DNA of 64,000 nucleotides from Gordionus sp. m RMFG-2023 (GCF_954871325.1 NC_088775.1:26575561-26639560); one strand, 5' to 3'; positions 23,991 through 37,700 are shown, counted from the stretch's first letter. Notes: a model not told the origin generated them from the sequence alone. A program made the numbers and translations.

Positions 23991-24032
23991 TATTTATTTA
24001 TATTTTTTTTTATTTGTTGATTTTTTCCATAC

Positions 24033-24400
24033 AACAGATGATCCTATAACTTAAGTTTTACGTGCAACTGTAGGATCCCATATTAAAACCTTAAATAATC
24101 TTATAATTTATCATCACAAAATTTTACAACCTATGCAAGTATTGGATATCAAAGTATTACATTAAATATATCTATTTACAAAATATTACAACTTATTATT
24201 TATTTATTTTTTCTATGCAAACAGGTGATCCTATAAATTAAGTTTTCTATGCAACTGTAGGATGCCATATTAAGACCTTAAATATTCTTATAATTTATCA
24301 TTACAAAATTTTACAAAGTAATACATTAAATATATCTATTTACAAAATATTATTAAGTAATACATTAAATATATCTGTTTACAAAATATTACAAATTATT
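24033..24400. repeat. Imperfect duplication of about 190 bp
   Basis: GATGATCCTATAACTTAAGTT ... TTACATTAAATATATCTATTTAC at 24033-24196 recurs at 24223-24400 with small changes. It lies within the non-autonomous Helitron. Confidence 0.65.
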
Positions 24401-25303
24401 AATTTTTTATATAATTTAACTTGTATGTGAGATTTTTTCTCCATAACTTAATTTTTGGAGTTATCTCCAATAATAATAGGTAATATTTGTTATTTCTTAT
24501 AATAATTTTAGGGCAAACCTGATTTTGTCATGATTTTTTATGTATTTCCCATTTTATATTTTAACGTCTTTTTTTATAATATTATATTTTCATGTACGTT
24601 TGTAATATTGCTGCAGAACAGGAATAACTCATAGATTAATTTGTCAGAGATTTCCCATTCATTAATTATAAATTTAATATCTCCTGGCTTGGTAAAATTT
24701 TTTCAAAATTATTAAGGGTTGGACTGGGTTTAATTATAAATTTATTATCTCCAGGCTTGGGAATTTTTTCAAAATTATTATGAGTTGGATTGGGCTTAAA
24801 AAATATTTTTCAAAATTAATATTGGCTTGGATTTCAAAATTATTAGGGATTGAGGTGGGCTTGAGAAATTTTTTTTAAATTATTAAGATCTTGGATGCTA
24901 GAAAATTTTTCCCAATAGTACAAAAAATGTATAAAAATTATTAAGCATTATTACTCAAGAAGCTGCTATTAGTGAAAATAATTATAAATGTACATAATAT
25001 TTTCATTATAACATTATATTACAATATTCATGAGTATTGGATATCAAAGTAATACATTAAATATATCTTTTTTACAAAATATTACAAATTATTCATATAA
25101 TCATTAATATTTTATACATTTACTCAATAAAATACAACAGTCTTAATTTATTTTTAAATAGTATTTTTTTTATAAAAGCATTTTATAAATTTATAAAATC
25201 AAAATATAATTATAACCTTGATCACAGTACAAAAAAAATATAAAAATCATTAAGCATTATAAAAAATATATTGTTAGAATTTACTTAGTATATGATATTA
25301 TTT

Positions 25304-25703
25304 GGTTAATGATGCTTACTACCAAGTGAATGTATGGAAATATTTTAAATAACAATCTAATTTGCTAAATACCGACCAAAATTTATTAAAATGTAATAAG
25401 ACCCTTATTATTTAATATATTAATACGGAATCACGTGGTCGAGTCCGGCCTTCTATATATCATCCCCCCAAGGATGGAACCACCAAGTTAGAATAAGAAA
25501 AAAAACATGATCATTCTCGGGATTCGAACCCAGGAGCATAGGATAAGTAAGCCAAGCTCTTGCCTACTAGGCCATAGAGGCTTTCCAAAAATCACGATTT
25601 CAAATATATATTATAAATATATTTGGTAATGCCTATCCAAATGAAAAATGAACAAAATTCAAATTTGATAGATGGTACCTTAAGGTACCAAGCATCATTA
25701 ACC
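25304..25703 (-). mobile_element. tRNA-bearing MITE, copy 1 (9-bp target duplication)
   Basis: The 400-bp element is bounded by GGTTAATGATGCTT and its complement AAGCATCATTAACC, and flanked by perfect 9-bp duplications ATATTATTT (25295-25303 and 25704-25712). An uninterrupted version of this target lies at 52260-52268 in the related Helitron. On the minus strand it carries a tRNA-like segment with an A box (TGGCCTAGTAGG) and a B box (GGGTTCGAATCC), followed by an A-run on the plus strand (U-run on the transcript). The 9-bp duplication and terminal inverted repeats suggest the Mutator superfamily. Confidence 0.85.
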
Positions 25704-28280
25704 ATATTATTTTATAATTTAAACAAATTTATATTATTTAAGCATCCTATGTATTTTTAAAGCTATCCATTTATGCACTTTTATCTCTGATGAATATTTT
25801 GTCTAACTAACTGAAAAATATACAAAGTACATTAATTTTAATATTTAACTAAATTAATATAACAATTTTTAAGGATCCGACTTTTTTAAAAGCTTAACAT
25901 TTTGTCGGATCCACCATTGCTCTATTATCCCTGCTGAATATTTTGTATAACGCACAAAAAAATATACATAGTGCATTATTTTTATTATAAATAATTTTAT
26001 ATAGGATTTTATATCTATTCCAAAAACTTAATATATATTACAATATTTATTTTTATTCAATTAAATTATATATTTATTCTTAAGGATCCTACCTTTTTTA
26101 ACAATACTCCTTTTTATTCTTTCAGTAAAAAATACTAAACAGAGTTTTCTATTTTTAGGATTTTATATTTATTCCAAAAAAATACATATTACGGTATTTA
26201 TATATTATTTAAATTATTCTATACCTATTCACAAGGATCCTATTTTTTTTAAGTTTGCCAATTGGTCTCTCCGAATGGTATTTTATTTTAATCCTACCTT
26301 ATAAAATTAACTTGAGAAATTTTTTTTTTTTACTTTAGAAAACTATCCATATCTTATTTCCTCTTTATAATTGTTCAAATATTGATATATCAGCCATTAA
26401 TAAACAAATGCAAAATAAACCTCTAGAATATCATAATAGACTTGATAAGTCCCCCCCCCCAAAAAAAAAAAAATTTTGATGATAGCCCTCCAACTACTAT
26501 AAATATGCATCTAATATTGACCCATCTACTGGTTTACATTATTTTAATGTTTGTTTAATTTCAACAATAGTTTATTTATATTTTTGCCTGATTTCTTTAT
26601 TTGTCTAGGCTAACCCTAATCCCTCAAATTGCTACAAAACATGATAAATCTATTATTAAAGATAAGCAAAGAAAATAATGACGATTAATCCAACGCCTTA
26701 CCCGTTCTGGAGTTACTGGTAGACAAAATAATAAAGAACTACGCTTGAAATGAACTCATCTGGAGGTTTATTTTGTTTTTTTTTATCTTAAGTTTTATAT
26801 CTATGTTTATTTTATTTTCACCCATTTCTCCAAATGATATTTCTATCACCACTAACACAATCCCTATGCCACCACCGCCTATTTTTTAACAAATATAAAC
26901 ATTTAATTCTGTACTATCATTCACTTCACTAGGAGTTAATATAAATATTACTTTATCCGATTCTCTGAGAAACTTTCATGAATATTTAGAGGAATGTTCA
27001 AACTTGAATGTACAGTACGGCCAATTTCATCAACTTTATTAAGGCCTTTATAACAATACTTACGACTGTTTTATTGTTGAGTTAACATTGTCGTTCATGA
27101 TTCTATTTTAGAGGGGGATACTAATACTGACATTGACAGAAATATTATTTTGCGTTCTTTTTTTACCAGTATCCCAAGGCATAGGCATATCATCTTTATC
27201 AGGACGTAATGTGTTCTGTACACTGCTTTGTTAATCCGTCATTATATTCATCTACAACCCTAAATGATATAAAATTATAGATTAATTATTTCCTCTCCAG
27301 ACGACCGCCCAGATTTATTTTGTCGCTTTTTCAATCAAAAATTAAAATGTCAACAAGAATTTGCTCTTAGTTTTATCAAATACATAATAATTAATCCTCA
27401 TTATTTTTTAAAAAAAATTATCCTAAATTTATATGTCAATAAAAAAAAATATCTTAAAAAATATATAAATAATTTGCATATAAGTTTCATTAGTGTTTAA
27501 TGGTATTTTTGTAATTTAAATAGACAGCATTTTTTTACTTAACATAAAAAAATATATATCCCTTATCAAATTCTTTGACAAATAATTTCGGAAATGCAAG
27601 ACATACATTAAATTTATCTGAAAAACAACAATAACCCTATATAATAAACAACAATTCATTTTTTAGATATAATTTTAGTTGATCATTTTACAAAAAGTAT
27701 AAGAGATGGTTATTTTTATTTTATTTGTCATGATTCTCTAATAAGTTCCCCAAGCCTTCCCAGTTTCCCTTAATACGGAATTCACATATTTTTTTTTGCA
27801 TATTAGACTAATTGGTAAATCAGCCCTTCATGTGATGATAAATCAATTAAAAATTTAACTATCTCCGAGGTGGGAAAAATTTTCAAAATTATAATGGGTA
27901 GGACTGGGCTTGGAACCTCAAAATTAATATTAGCTTGCACCTGACTTGGGAATATCTTTTACAAATTATTAATAGTTGAGCTGGGCTTGATAAACCTTTT
28001 AATATTCATAAGATCTTGGATGCTTCCTAATATTGTAAGCTTGAACCTGGCATGACATCTATCGTAAAAAATGAATAAAAATCTCATTCCCCGTCATTTT
28101 GACGGGCTTTCTACTAGTATATATTAAAAATTATATGTAAAATATTAAATAACAATAATAATATATTGCATATTTTTTATTGCATAGTTAAATTAGATAT
28201 TAAAATTTTATTATAAATGATATTAAATGTGATTAAATAAAACATTTAAAATATAAATTATATATACAATATTATATATA

Positions 28281-28680
28281 TTAGTAATGCTCGTTTTGGT
28301 TCAGTTGTAATTGCAGATTAATAGACGGAATAGCTTCAAGCATGGCCTGAATCATTAAGCAGTGAGGAGAATAAGGGACGGTCGGATAATTGCATTCTGG
28401 AAAGGAGGGATTCAATGCAAAATGCAATAATAGGCCTATCCTAGTCCTATTCGATTCAGGAAGGGAGAGATCCGCAATAATTCGAGTCTTCCATTCGATT
28501 ATTGCATTATTATAAGACGAGTCGGGTTTTAAAGAATTAGAATTTACTATATTTTTAGTTAAAAGACAAGTGGATATGAAGGCTGTTAAGGCGAGATCAG
28601 ACGGAGATCTGAAACCGAGACCTCCCATCTTTGTGGGTAAAGAGGCTTGTGTCCATGCTATTTCATCAAATTTAAGATTT
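28281..28680 (-). pseudogene. LINE reverse transcriptase C-terminal fragment
   Basis: The minus strand reads FDEIAWTQASLPTKMGGLGF, then RSPSDLALTAFIS, a typical sequence just after the RT catalytic region of some non-LTR retrotransposons (W-x-Q-x-x-L-P-x-x-x-G-G-L-G). About 130 residues follow to the stop at 28281. The N-terminal RT, including the catalytic aspartates, is absent, with stops upstream, so the fragment is dead. The clade was not determined. Confidence 0.75.
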
Positions 28681-29690
28681 AGAATATTTTCGATAAGGAC
28701 TTAGATCCCATTTTCATAAACTCCAAGAGGAATGGGGAATTTAAATATTAGGGTTGAACGAAGAGTGTACATTATATTTTAAGGATAAAATTTATGAAGA
28801 AAAAAGTAATGGTAAGAACTTTAAAATCTTATTTCAATTAAAGATGAAAAAATTCAAATTTAAAATTCCTTGAAACTTTAAGGAGGGAGAAGCTCTATTC
28901 TCTGCTCTTCTTCTTGGATCAATATATTTAAATATTTAAGTTATTAAAAATTTGAGAAAAAACATAAAACGTGAATACATTTATATCTTTATGAAATTCT
29001 TATTCAAATTTAGATTAATATCATCCTGAGGAATTCAATATTCAATAATTTTAAATATTCCAACATTCTTATCAGATTCATATAATCTCGTATACGTTTA
29101 TTCCAAATGATCAAGCTGATGAGGGGGGGGGGTGTCATAATTGGGAGACTTTGATTTGTAGAATTTGATTTTTGGTAAAGTCAGTATGTATTGCGTTTGA
29201 TGAGTCATTTTTATTTTTATAATTTTATGTTTTAGTTAAATTGGTGAGTCATTGTTATTTTTATAATTTTATGTTTTAGTTTAATCACGTTAACATTTTA
29301 TTTTTAGATTTATAAAAGTTAATTATTGTAAAGTCATTATGATGATGGGATAATTTATAATTTCTAAAAATGTATTTTTATCTTATAATTTTAATAGGAA
29401 TGATTAGGTCCTTTATAATTATAAAAGAAGATATTTTTAGATTCTTAAATTTTAATTATTTGTGATGATTATTGCTTATAAAAGGGAAGCGAAATTGTAA
29501 ATTATCAATTCATCTTTTTGAATTCATTTTTTTGAATTAATTTTTTTAACAGTTAATTTTTTTCGTTTTAAAAAATTGTAATATTTTTTTTTGGTTAAAT
29601 AAAGAAAATTTGTAGTAAATTAATAGTTGCAAGCGGAAAACGTGATAACTATGTATCTGTATCTATATCTAGATCCATTTAAAAATTATA
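28681..29690. other. AT-rich stretch with a two-copy tandem repeat
   Basis: At 29200-29284 a unit of about 44 bp (TGAGTCATTTTTATTTTTAT...) occurs twice. A run of ten G lies at about 29125. Nothing else was recognised. Confidence 0.5.
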
Positions 29691-31404
29691 TTTTAACTAC
29701 TTTGTACTTTTTAAAATGTGCTAACTCTAAACAATTATTCTGAATTTCATAATGCATACAAAATAGACTCGCATATAAATAATTAAACAATATAAGACAT
29801 TTCTAAAAATAATATTTTTTAATACAAAATCTATATTTTCGATTGCTGATATAAAAAATTTAGCGTCTAAAAATTACAAGTAATAAAAAAACGTATGCCT
29901 CAATTGATAATGGTTTTAAAAACCACATAATATAATATAATTATTAGCAACTTACATTGATAAAAGATATGAAACCAATATAACTCCTATTTTGGAAAAT
30001 GTTTTATAGAATGGACTAATAAGAAAAATTTATAGGCCTAACCAAATCAACAATTCTTGAATAAGAAAATATAAACGACCAATCAAAATCATAAAACTAT
30101 ATGATGGTTAGAGTTTCCACTTAGATGACATGATGGTAGCTAGATAAGTAATCGAAAAATTATTGTGAGATATTAAATTTCCACAAGATTATCTTCCATT
30201 TTTAATGATATTTAATCGATTACACAGTTGACCATTATTGCTTATCTAAAATATGCAATCATATGTTCTCAGCAGCTGTAGTAATAACCTTAACTTACAT
30301 AGCCACACATATATTATATGCTGGTTAATTTGCAGTCATAGCTACGATGATAACTCATATCAGAATTTATTGTTAGATAAATTGAAAACTTAAACACTAA
30401 AAATCTTTAGAATAAATTATGCAAATATATTGAAGCCTTAAGTTATTTATACAGCAATTATGCCATATTATAAATGAAACATTGTAACTATAAAATAAAA
30501 ACTAGATTGATATGTTGAAAGCAATTAAAATTTTATATATTATTGTCGCACCACCTCTAGTTGGTATATTATTATAACTTAAAATAATAGTAGTTTGTAA
30601 CAATATAAAAAATATACTCGTATTAAAATTTAACTCAAAACTGTTTTTCAAATAAAAAATAGCTTTTCTAAAAACACGTAAAAAAAAGAGAAGAAAGATA
30701 GCTAATTTATTGCATCTATTGTGGGATGAATAATAAGATATTTATTTTTTAATAATATTTTTAAATAAATAGATGGCGTTAAAGAATTGAACGTAAATTG
30801 ATACCTATATTTTATATTCAAAAGCATTTATTAGTAAAATTTATTAAAATATTAACTGTAATATATTTTATAACTGTCACATAAGCTTGTAAAAGTTGCA
30901 TTTTACCTTATATTTTATAGCCAATTTTATATAACAGAGGATTATAAACTATATATCTAACCTACTTTTTATAAAAAAATCTTTTATACTTATTTGGACC
31001 TTGAAAATATTTTTTGGAAGAGGCATGGTAATTAAATTTAAAAATGAATAAAATAGTTGATGATTTTGAACTCGGCTAATTGCAATATTAAATTTGTTAA
31101 TTGTCAATTAATAAATTATTATATATATTTAATTAGAATTATATAATAATTTAAACTAGTAGAAAGCCCGTCAAAAATGACAGGGGATGAGATTTTTATT
31201 CATTTTTTTACGATAGAGCCGATCCAAGCTCACAATATTAGGAAGCATCCAAGACCTTATAATTTTAAAAAAGTTTTTCAAGCTCAGCTCAACCCTTAAT
31301 AATTTGTAAAAGATATCCCCAAGTCAGGTGCAAGCTAATATTAATTTTGAAAATTTTTTCAGGGGGCTCGAGCCCCTGTGCGCCCCTCTATAGTGACGCC
31401 ACTA
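29690..31404 (-). mobile_element. Partial inverted copy of the 56668-58525 hAT element
   Basis: The segment is largely the reverse complement of 56668-58340 (for example TAACTTACATAGCCACACAT at about 30293 against its complement at 57765). Its right edge reads, in complement, TAGTGGCGTCACTA...AGGGGCTCGAGCCCC, matching the left end of the intact copy. The other end is lost near 29690. A Helitron 3' fragment (31156-31360) lies inside. Confidence 0.75.
31156..31360 (-). mobile_element. Helitron 3'-end fragment
   Basis: On the minus strand the hairpin CCTGTCA-TTTT-TGACGGG is followed by CTTTCTA and CTAG (31156-31159) and then T, as in the Helitrons ending at 28117 and 54923. About 200 bp of the shared 3' subterminal sequence (GAGCTGAGCTTGAAAAAC-like) is present. 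The 5' part is missing. Confidence 0.75.
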
Positions 31405-31423
31405 GCTGATGACTTCTATTATT

Positions 31424-31684
31424 TGTATATACCAATTTAGTGTATATACAAGAAAATAAAGAACAGTATATTAATATAATGTAAAAACAAAATTAACCTT
31501 TATTGTTTCTTTATTGTTTATAATTATCATCCAAAAAAAAATGTAAGTCAAAAAATTAATATAATCAAATTTTTTAACATCATTATAAAATTATCAAAAA
31601 TCTCGCATGATCATATTAAATGAATGCTCTCCATTTCCTCTTTCTTCTTTCTATTCGAAATCACATATATCATCATATATGACA
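31424..31684 (-). repeat. Left (3') LTR of the old gypsy-type element
   Basis: It matches 38132-38314, for example TCGCATGATCAT...GAATGCTCTCCATTTCCTC, but carries roughly 85 extra bases in the middle (about 31495-31580). Confidence 0.7.
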
Positions 31685-33059
31685 TCTCCCCTCTTTATTT
31701 CGCCCTGCCCCCTTCATCATTTCCGTGTTTCTCTCCTCCTACTCTCTAAGTATTGACTTACCTACAACTAAAATCCTAACTTTGGGATCACTAGTTTCCA
31801 GGTTTTTATTTTTTCAATACTTCCTGCATCTGATGTACTCGTACATCAATGCTCCAATCCTTTCATCATCATCATATTTCGATTAATACAATTCCCTTTG
31901 TTCCATCATCACCATTTGTCTTATTTTTCAACGTTATCACTTCCTTTACACGCCATTTCTTCCCCTATCAATCATCTGTCTTTTTCCTCTTTTAACGGCT
32001 CTTTTTCTCGTTTCGTCTCCATTCTCACTCTTTCCCCCAAAATTCCTTTCCTCTATATATCTTAGTAGTAAATAATCGTGCATAAGTCTAATTGATGATG
32101 ATCATTGTTACAATAAAGGAAATTTGCTTAAGTAATTGTGAATTACAAATTAATATGTTTATGTATGTCTTATATAATACAATATCGGGTATTTTTGTTT
32201 ATGATTATAACAATATGGTTATGGTATACTTTGTTTGTGTGCGTGTGTATTACAATATTATATAGATATATAAATTTATGTTAAAAAAGACTGATCCATT
32301 TAGTTAATAAATAGATAGAGCCATTATAACTTAAAATTCCTAAGTAAATTATATAATTATCACTATTTTCCCTGAATTGTATAAAACTGAATGATAGTGA
32401 AAATATAACATCATATTATAAATAATTTTGACTAATTACAATCAAGGCCAAAATAAAATTTAAATATAATAGATAATACAATATAAGAAAATTCTAATCT
32501 TTATTGCTTGCTTCTCGGTCTCTATTTTGTTTTTCATGTTCGATGTTATCTTATCACCCCTCTCCTATTAGCCTATATATCTGCTATCCATTATTCATCA
32601 CTTCCATTCTTTCTTCCCCCTTTCCATTGATTCTTTTCTCTCTCCCAATAATTAATAATTAACCTAAAAATTTCCAACTACTCCTCCCCCTACACCACAT
32701 CATAAACCTTTAAATCCCTTCTTTATTAAATTTCCCTATTTATAACATCAAACTCTCCTTCACTATAAAATTATTTTCCCCATAATTTCTAAAAATATTA
32801 TAATATATAAATTTGTCCTCCCTATGCCTTCCTCCCTTATACCCTTTTATATGAATTCTAAATTTAAAATTATTATTCCCTTAACTGTGAGAATTTCATC
32901 AAAATCCGTCATCTTGATTCTCACTCTTTTCTTCTACTTTATTAATAAATTTTATATTAGAAAATTTAATCCTAATAAAGTTATCATTCCTCTTTATTTT
33001 CTTTTAAAAGTTCCACGTTATTCTTAAAAATTTAATTAATAAAATCCTGTTCCAACCAT

Positions 33060-33370
33060 GGTCTATAAAACATTTTCAACCAGAATTAAATAAAATAATT
33101 TCCCCCTTTACCTTAATTCGTAATGTAGGCTTTAGTGTACTATGACGTACACCTATAAAAAATTATTCAACCAGAATTGAATAAAATAACCTTCCCTTTT
33201 ACTTTCTTTAATTCCAATGTTGGCTTATTTGTATTATGATGTACGCCTATAAATAATTCTGGTTCAACAATCGTAATAAAGAGACTTCTTTATTTTCACC
33301 CTTACCCTAATTTCCTTAACATGTAGGCTTATTTGTACTTTGATGTACAACTATAAATGTAATCGAATTA
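33060..33370. repeat. Three imperfect tandem repeats of about 100 bp
   Basis: A unit containing TAGGCTT...GTACTATGACGTACACCTATAAA and CAACCAGAATT recurs at about 33060, 33165 and 33260. It lies in the internal part of the old gypsy-type element. Confidence 0.6.
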
Positions 33371-34335
33371 AACCTCTTGTTTTCTCATATCCTTATTAAC
33401 TCCAAAAATTTTATTCCATTAATCTTTCATTATCACTTTATAATCAAATGTTCTTATTTTATCCGATATATATTATCAAATTTATATCAATTGACTTCAA
33501 ATATTCAAATGTCATTATTTTATCTAATACTAATAGATAGCCTGTCAAAAATGACAGGTAATGATAATTTTTTTCGTTCTTCGATAGATGTTACCGCTTA
33601 TTTAAAAACAATAGCCAATTTTTATTCTTTTTACCACCTCCCCTTCAGGCCAAGTCCAATCCTTTAAGACTAAGAGTGATATTTTGTAAGTCAAAATATA
33701 TTAAAATTAGCTTTTAATTGAGACCCATATCAAATTTTTTTATTAAAATATTACTGATTACCTATGGCTAATATTTAATATTATAAAATTCCAAGCCAAG
33801 TCCAAGCCCATAATAATTTTGAAAAAATTTCCCCAAGCCCGGTCCAATACCATAAATTTTGGTAGTTCAGAACCAAAATAAAATTTTTAAAAAATATTAA
33901 TGCATTTAAAAATGCAATCAGAATCAGAGATCTTCATGGCCTTGAATTTTCGATCAGATCCGGTCCAGGTCTGCAAAAATTTTTTCCAATATATTAAAAA
34001 ATTATCAAGCTTCCAAGACCTTAATAATTTTGAAAATATTTCTTAAGCCCAGCCCAAAATAGTTTTGAAATTTTTTATCAACCCTGGTCCAACCCATAAT
34101 AATTTAAAAAAATTTTCCCAAACCAGATGATAGTTAAATTTATAATTAATTTATCATCAAATGAAGAGAAATCTCTGATTCACCAGGCATTCTACCGGTT
34201 AGCTCATGGTATAAATACAAAAAAAACGTTAATACGTAATAGAAAAACTGGAAAACCCTGGGCACACCTCTTAATAGAGAATCCTGAAAAAAATCAGGTC
34301 TTTCCTAATATTTTAATAAGAAATAACAAATCTTA

Positions 34336-34737
34336 GGTTAATGATGCTTGGTACCTTAAGGTACCATCTATCAAATTTGAATTTTGTTCATTTTTCATTT
34401 GGATAGGCACTACCAAATATATTTACAATATATATTTGAAAAATCGTGATTTTTGGATAGCCTCTATGGCCTAGTAGGCAAGAGCTTAGCTTACTTATCC
34501 TATGCTCCCGGGTTCGAATCCCGGGAATGATTATGTTTTTTTTCTTATTCTAACTTGGTGGTTCCATCCTTGGGGGGATGATATATAAAAGGCCGGACTC
34601 GACCACGTGATTCCGTATTAATATATTAAATAATAAGGGTCTTATTACATTTTAATAAATTTTGGTCGGTATTTAGCAAATTAGATTGGTATTTAAAATA
34701 TTTCCATACATTCACTTGGTAGTAAGCATCATTAACC
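34336..34737 (+). mobile_element. tRNA-bearing MITE, copy 2 (9-bp target duplication)
   Basis: A 402-bp element with ends GGTTAATGATGCTTGGTA and AGTAAGCATCATTAACC, flanked by perfect 9-bp duplications CAAATCTTA (34327-34335 and 34738-34746). It is highly similar to the copy at 25304-25703 but lies in the opposite orientation. It contains the tRNA-like unit at 34459-34543. Two perfect 9-bp duplications in independent sites argue for true transposition, probably by a Mutator-type transposase supplied in trans. Confidence 0.88.
34459..34543 (+). ncRNA. tRNA-like Pol III unit inside the MITE
   Basis: TGGCCTAGTAGG (34467-34478) fits the tRNA A box and GGTTCGAATCC (34511-34521) is a perfect B box, at usual spacing. 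The T arm CCCGGG-TTCGAAT-CCCGGG is intact. The D and anticodon arms pair poorly and the acceptor ends do not pair, so this is tRNA-derived rather than a working tRNA. A run of eight T at 34536-34543 follows as a Pol III terminator. A read isotype cannot be assigned. Confidence 0.65.
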
Positions 34738-37700
34738 CAAATCTTACCTCGTTTTATTGGAGATATGCAGTTAATATATTTATTTATTCACGTTTTTATA
34801 TTTAAAAAAATGATTCTTATACTTTTTTGTAATATGATCAATTAAAATTAAACTATATCTAAAAAATAAATTGTTGTATACCTTTGGCTTATTGTTGTTT
34901 TTCAGATAAATTTATTGTATATCCTAAATTTCCGAAATTATTTATCAAAGAATTTGATAACGGTCATATCTTTTTGTTAAAAAACATAAAATGCTATTTA
35001 TTTAAATTAAAAATGTGTCATTCATTATTAATAAAACAATTTCATTCAAATATTCAAATGTCCTTATTTTATCTAATATATATTATCAAATTTATCAATT
35101 GACTACAAATATTCAAATGTTGTTATTTTAACCTTTGTATTTATAAAAAAAATATTTATGAATCATTTAATTTATCTATATATACAAAATCCTTCTTTCT
35201 TTTTTTTAATTTTTTTAATATAACGTCCATTTATTCCACTTCTTATCTCCTATCTCTCCTTCCTTCCTCTTCTTTCTCTTGCTCAATTTTTCATCTTATT
35301 TCCTTATATTCCTCCCCTTTCATTGACCCTGTCTTCTATTTCCTTCTTCCCTCTTCTTTCCTTCTGTTTCCCATTCGAATAATTTCAATAATCGAGTCGT
35401 TGTTCTACTCCTATCGTATCTTTCGTATTAGTCGTTAACTACTTTAGCTTATTCAATTTGAATCCTTCGACTTGAATACTTCTTCAAATTATTCGTCGAA
35501 TTACTTTATTTATTCAAGGCTCAATTCAATTATTCTATTCTGGCGAATTTTCCTAAATCAAATAATTTAATGTTACATCTCGACTCTTACGAATATACTT
35601 ATATTTATATTCGCCAACCTCCGCATCGATTATTAATACAAAAATATTACATCCTTCGTAATTCTTTATGGGTTTAACTGTTTACTTACCCCTTTCTTTA
35701 CTTATTCTCTTCTCCTTAATTGATCCTCATGTCTGACCATACTAACTTCATTAACTAATACTAAATAAGTTCTACTCCCTGTCACTACTTTATTTATTAT
35801 TCCTTTCACCCATCTATTTATTCCTGTAAACATTCTTACCCAAACTGCCTGACCCTCCACGAATCGTGTTAAACACTGTTCTCTCCGTTCTTTATCCTTT
35901 TCCCTTTATGTGTCTAAAAATAATCTGGTTCTCCTTCCAAAAACATTTCCGACGGTGTCTTGCCCATATCATTTATACTATTATTGTAATATAACCACAA
36001 AATATATATTTCTCCCCCTTCTTCTCTCGATTTCTTTAACCACGACTTCACTAACCCTACCATCCACTCTGCTTGTCTATTAGAGCTTGGATGTGGTGGT
36101 GATAAAATATGTTTAATACCTAAACCTTTACAAAATTTACTGAACTTGGCATTTATAAATGCCGGCCCTCCATCTGATAATAACGTCTTTATTAACCCAT
36201 ATCTACCCATCCATAACTCCAATTTCTTTATCGTTATTTCACTCGTTAACCCAGTCACCTTTTCCCACTCTATCTATTTAGAAAATTTATCTATTGTGAT
36301 TATAAAGTTTTTTCCATCTATTTCGAAAAAATCTATATCTATTCTTTCTCCTGGTCCCTTCGACGGTTCCCACTTATCCTTATTCCTTATTATCGGCATC
36401 TTTTACACGTTTCACATCTTCAACTTATTCCCTCTACCTGATCATTCATTCCTGGCCACCACATATACTCCCTTCCAAATCTTTTCATCCTTTCTATCCC
36501 CTGTTGAACTGCGTGTAACAACACAATTATTTTTTGCCTTAATTTGGTTGGAATCACTAATTTTCTACCTCTTAATATACAATCATCCTCTATTGTCAAT
36601 TCTTTTATCTGCTCTTTACATTTCTCTTTCCTTGTTAAACAGTCCTTTACCCTACTTATCTTTCTATCCTTTAAAGTCTCTTCTTTTATATCTTCCCATG
36701 TTACTTTATTATTTTGAATTATCCTAGTTATCCTTCTTACATTTGATTATTAATAACTTCTTCTACCCCCTCTTTATCATCTTCCTTACCCTCCCCTATT
36801 GTCATTCTTGACAAAACATCAGGAAGATTATTCTCTCTACCCTTCCTATATTTAATCTCCACATCAAACCTCCTACCATTATGATCCATCTTTGTAACCT
36901 AGTGTAAAGCATCAATCCTCGTGCTCCATTTAGATAATCCTACTAAGGGCTTATGGTCTGTCCAAATCGTAAATCTTCCACCCATAACATATTCTTTACA
37001 TTTTAATAAACCAAAAATTACAGCCAATGCTTCTTTTTCTATTACCCAATAAATTTCCTTTGCTAGTTTCAATTTCCTCGAAAAAAAAAATAACTGGTCT
37101 CTCATAATCATCCACTAACTGTAATAATGCTCCTCCAATTCCTTTCATTGAAGCATCTATTGCAAATATTACTTCTTTCTCTCTATCAAAACAAGTTAAA
37201 ATCGGTTTTCTTCATATTAATTCCTAAGTTTATTAAAATTACCATCTTGTTCCTCTCCTCATTCAAATCTAATAACGGATTAGACAATTCTGCAAATGAA
37301 TTTATAAACCTATGAAATAATTTATTATACCCAAAAAGAATTGTACTTTTTTTTTGTTCTTAGGTGGTCTCATCTTCTTTATACTTTCTATATTGCCATT
37401 TAACGGGTCCTTCATCTTCTCTTATTTTGCGCCCAAATATTCAACTTCCTTCACCCTAAATATAATCTTCCTTTTACTTGCTCTCAATCCTTTCTCTCTT
37501 ATTCTTTTTAACATTTCTTCCAATCTCTCGTCATGTTCTTCCTTAGTCTTTCCTGTTACCAATACATCATCTATGTAAAAAAATACTCCAACTAATCCTT
37601 TATATTCCTCCAGCCATAGTTCTTTGGAATACTGGAGCTGAAATACTTAAACCAAACGGTAATCTTAAAAAAGTAAATAATCCTTTTGGCGTGGTTAAAG

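Larger units (their letters stand above)
23915..28117 (+). mobile_element. Non-autonomous Helitron
   Basis: The 3' end shows the Helitron signature: a hairpin CCCGTCA-TTT-TGACGGG at about 28089-28106 and CTAG at 28114-28117, followed by a host T. The 5' region (ATCCGATGTCCTCACTACG at about 23928) matches the 5' end of the large Helitron at 39913. The interior (25704-28117) parallels 52253-54923, with degraded bits of Rep and N-terminal exons (26690, 26990-27400) but no intact gene. It contains repeats at 24033-24400, an extra copy of the 3' subterminal sequence at about 24640-24930, and the tRNA-bearing MITE at 25304-25703. Confidence 0.8.
33530..35040 (-). mobile_element. 5'-truncated Helitron inside the old gypsy-type element
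   Basis: On the minus strand the 3' end shows a hairpin CCTGTCA-TTTT-TGACAGG then GCTATCTATTAG and T; the terminal CTAG has become TTAG. The interior matches the 3' half of the Helitron at 23915-28117 in reverse complement (for example the 27560-27720 segment against 34800-35020). The tRNA-bearing MITE copy 2 is inserted at 34336-34737. No 5' end was found. Confidence 0.7.

Noticed and set aside
23701-24054. Phe-rich 117-residue ORF
   Set aside because: A T-rich tract running into the Helitron 5' end; no domain and no codon balance.
36146-36727. Plus-strand 193-residue ORF
   Set aside because: Antisense of the old gypsy-type integrase region; composition is that of a complement strand.
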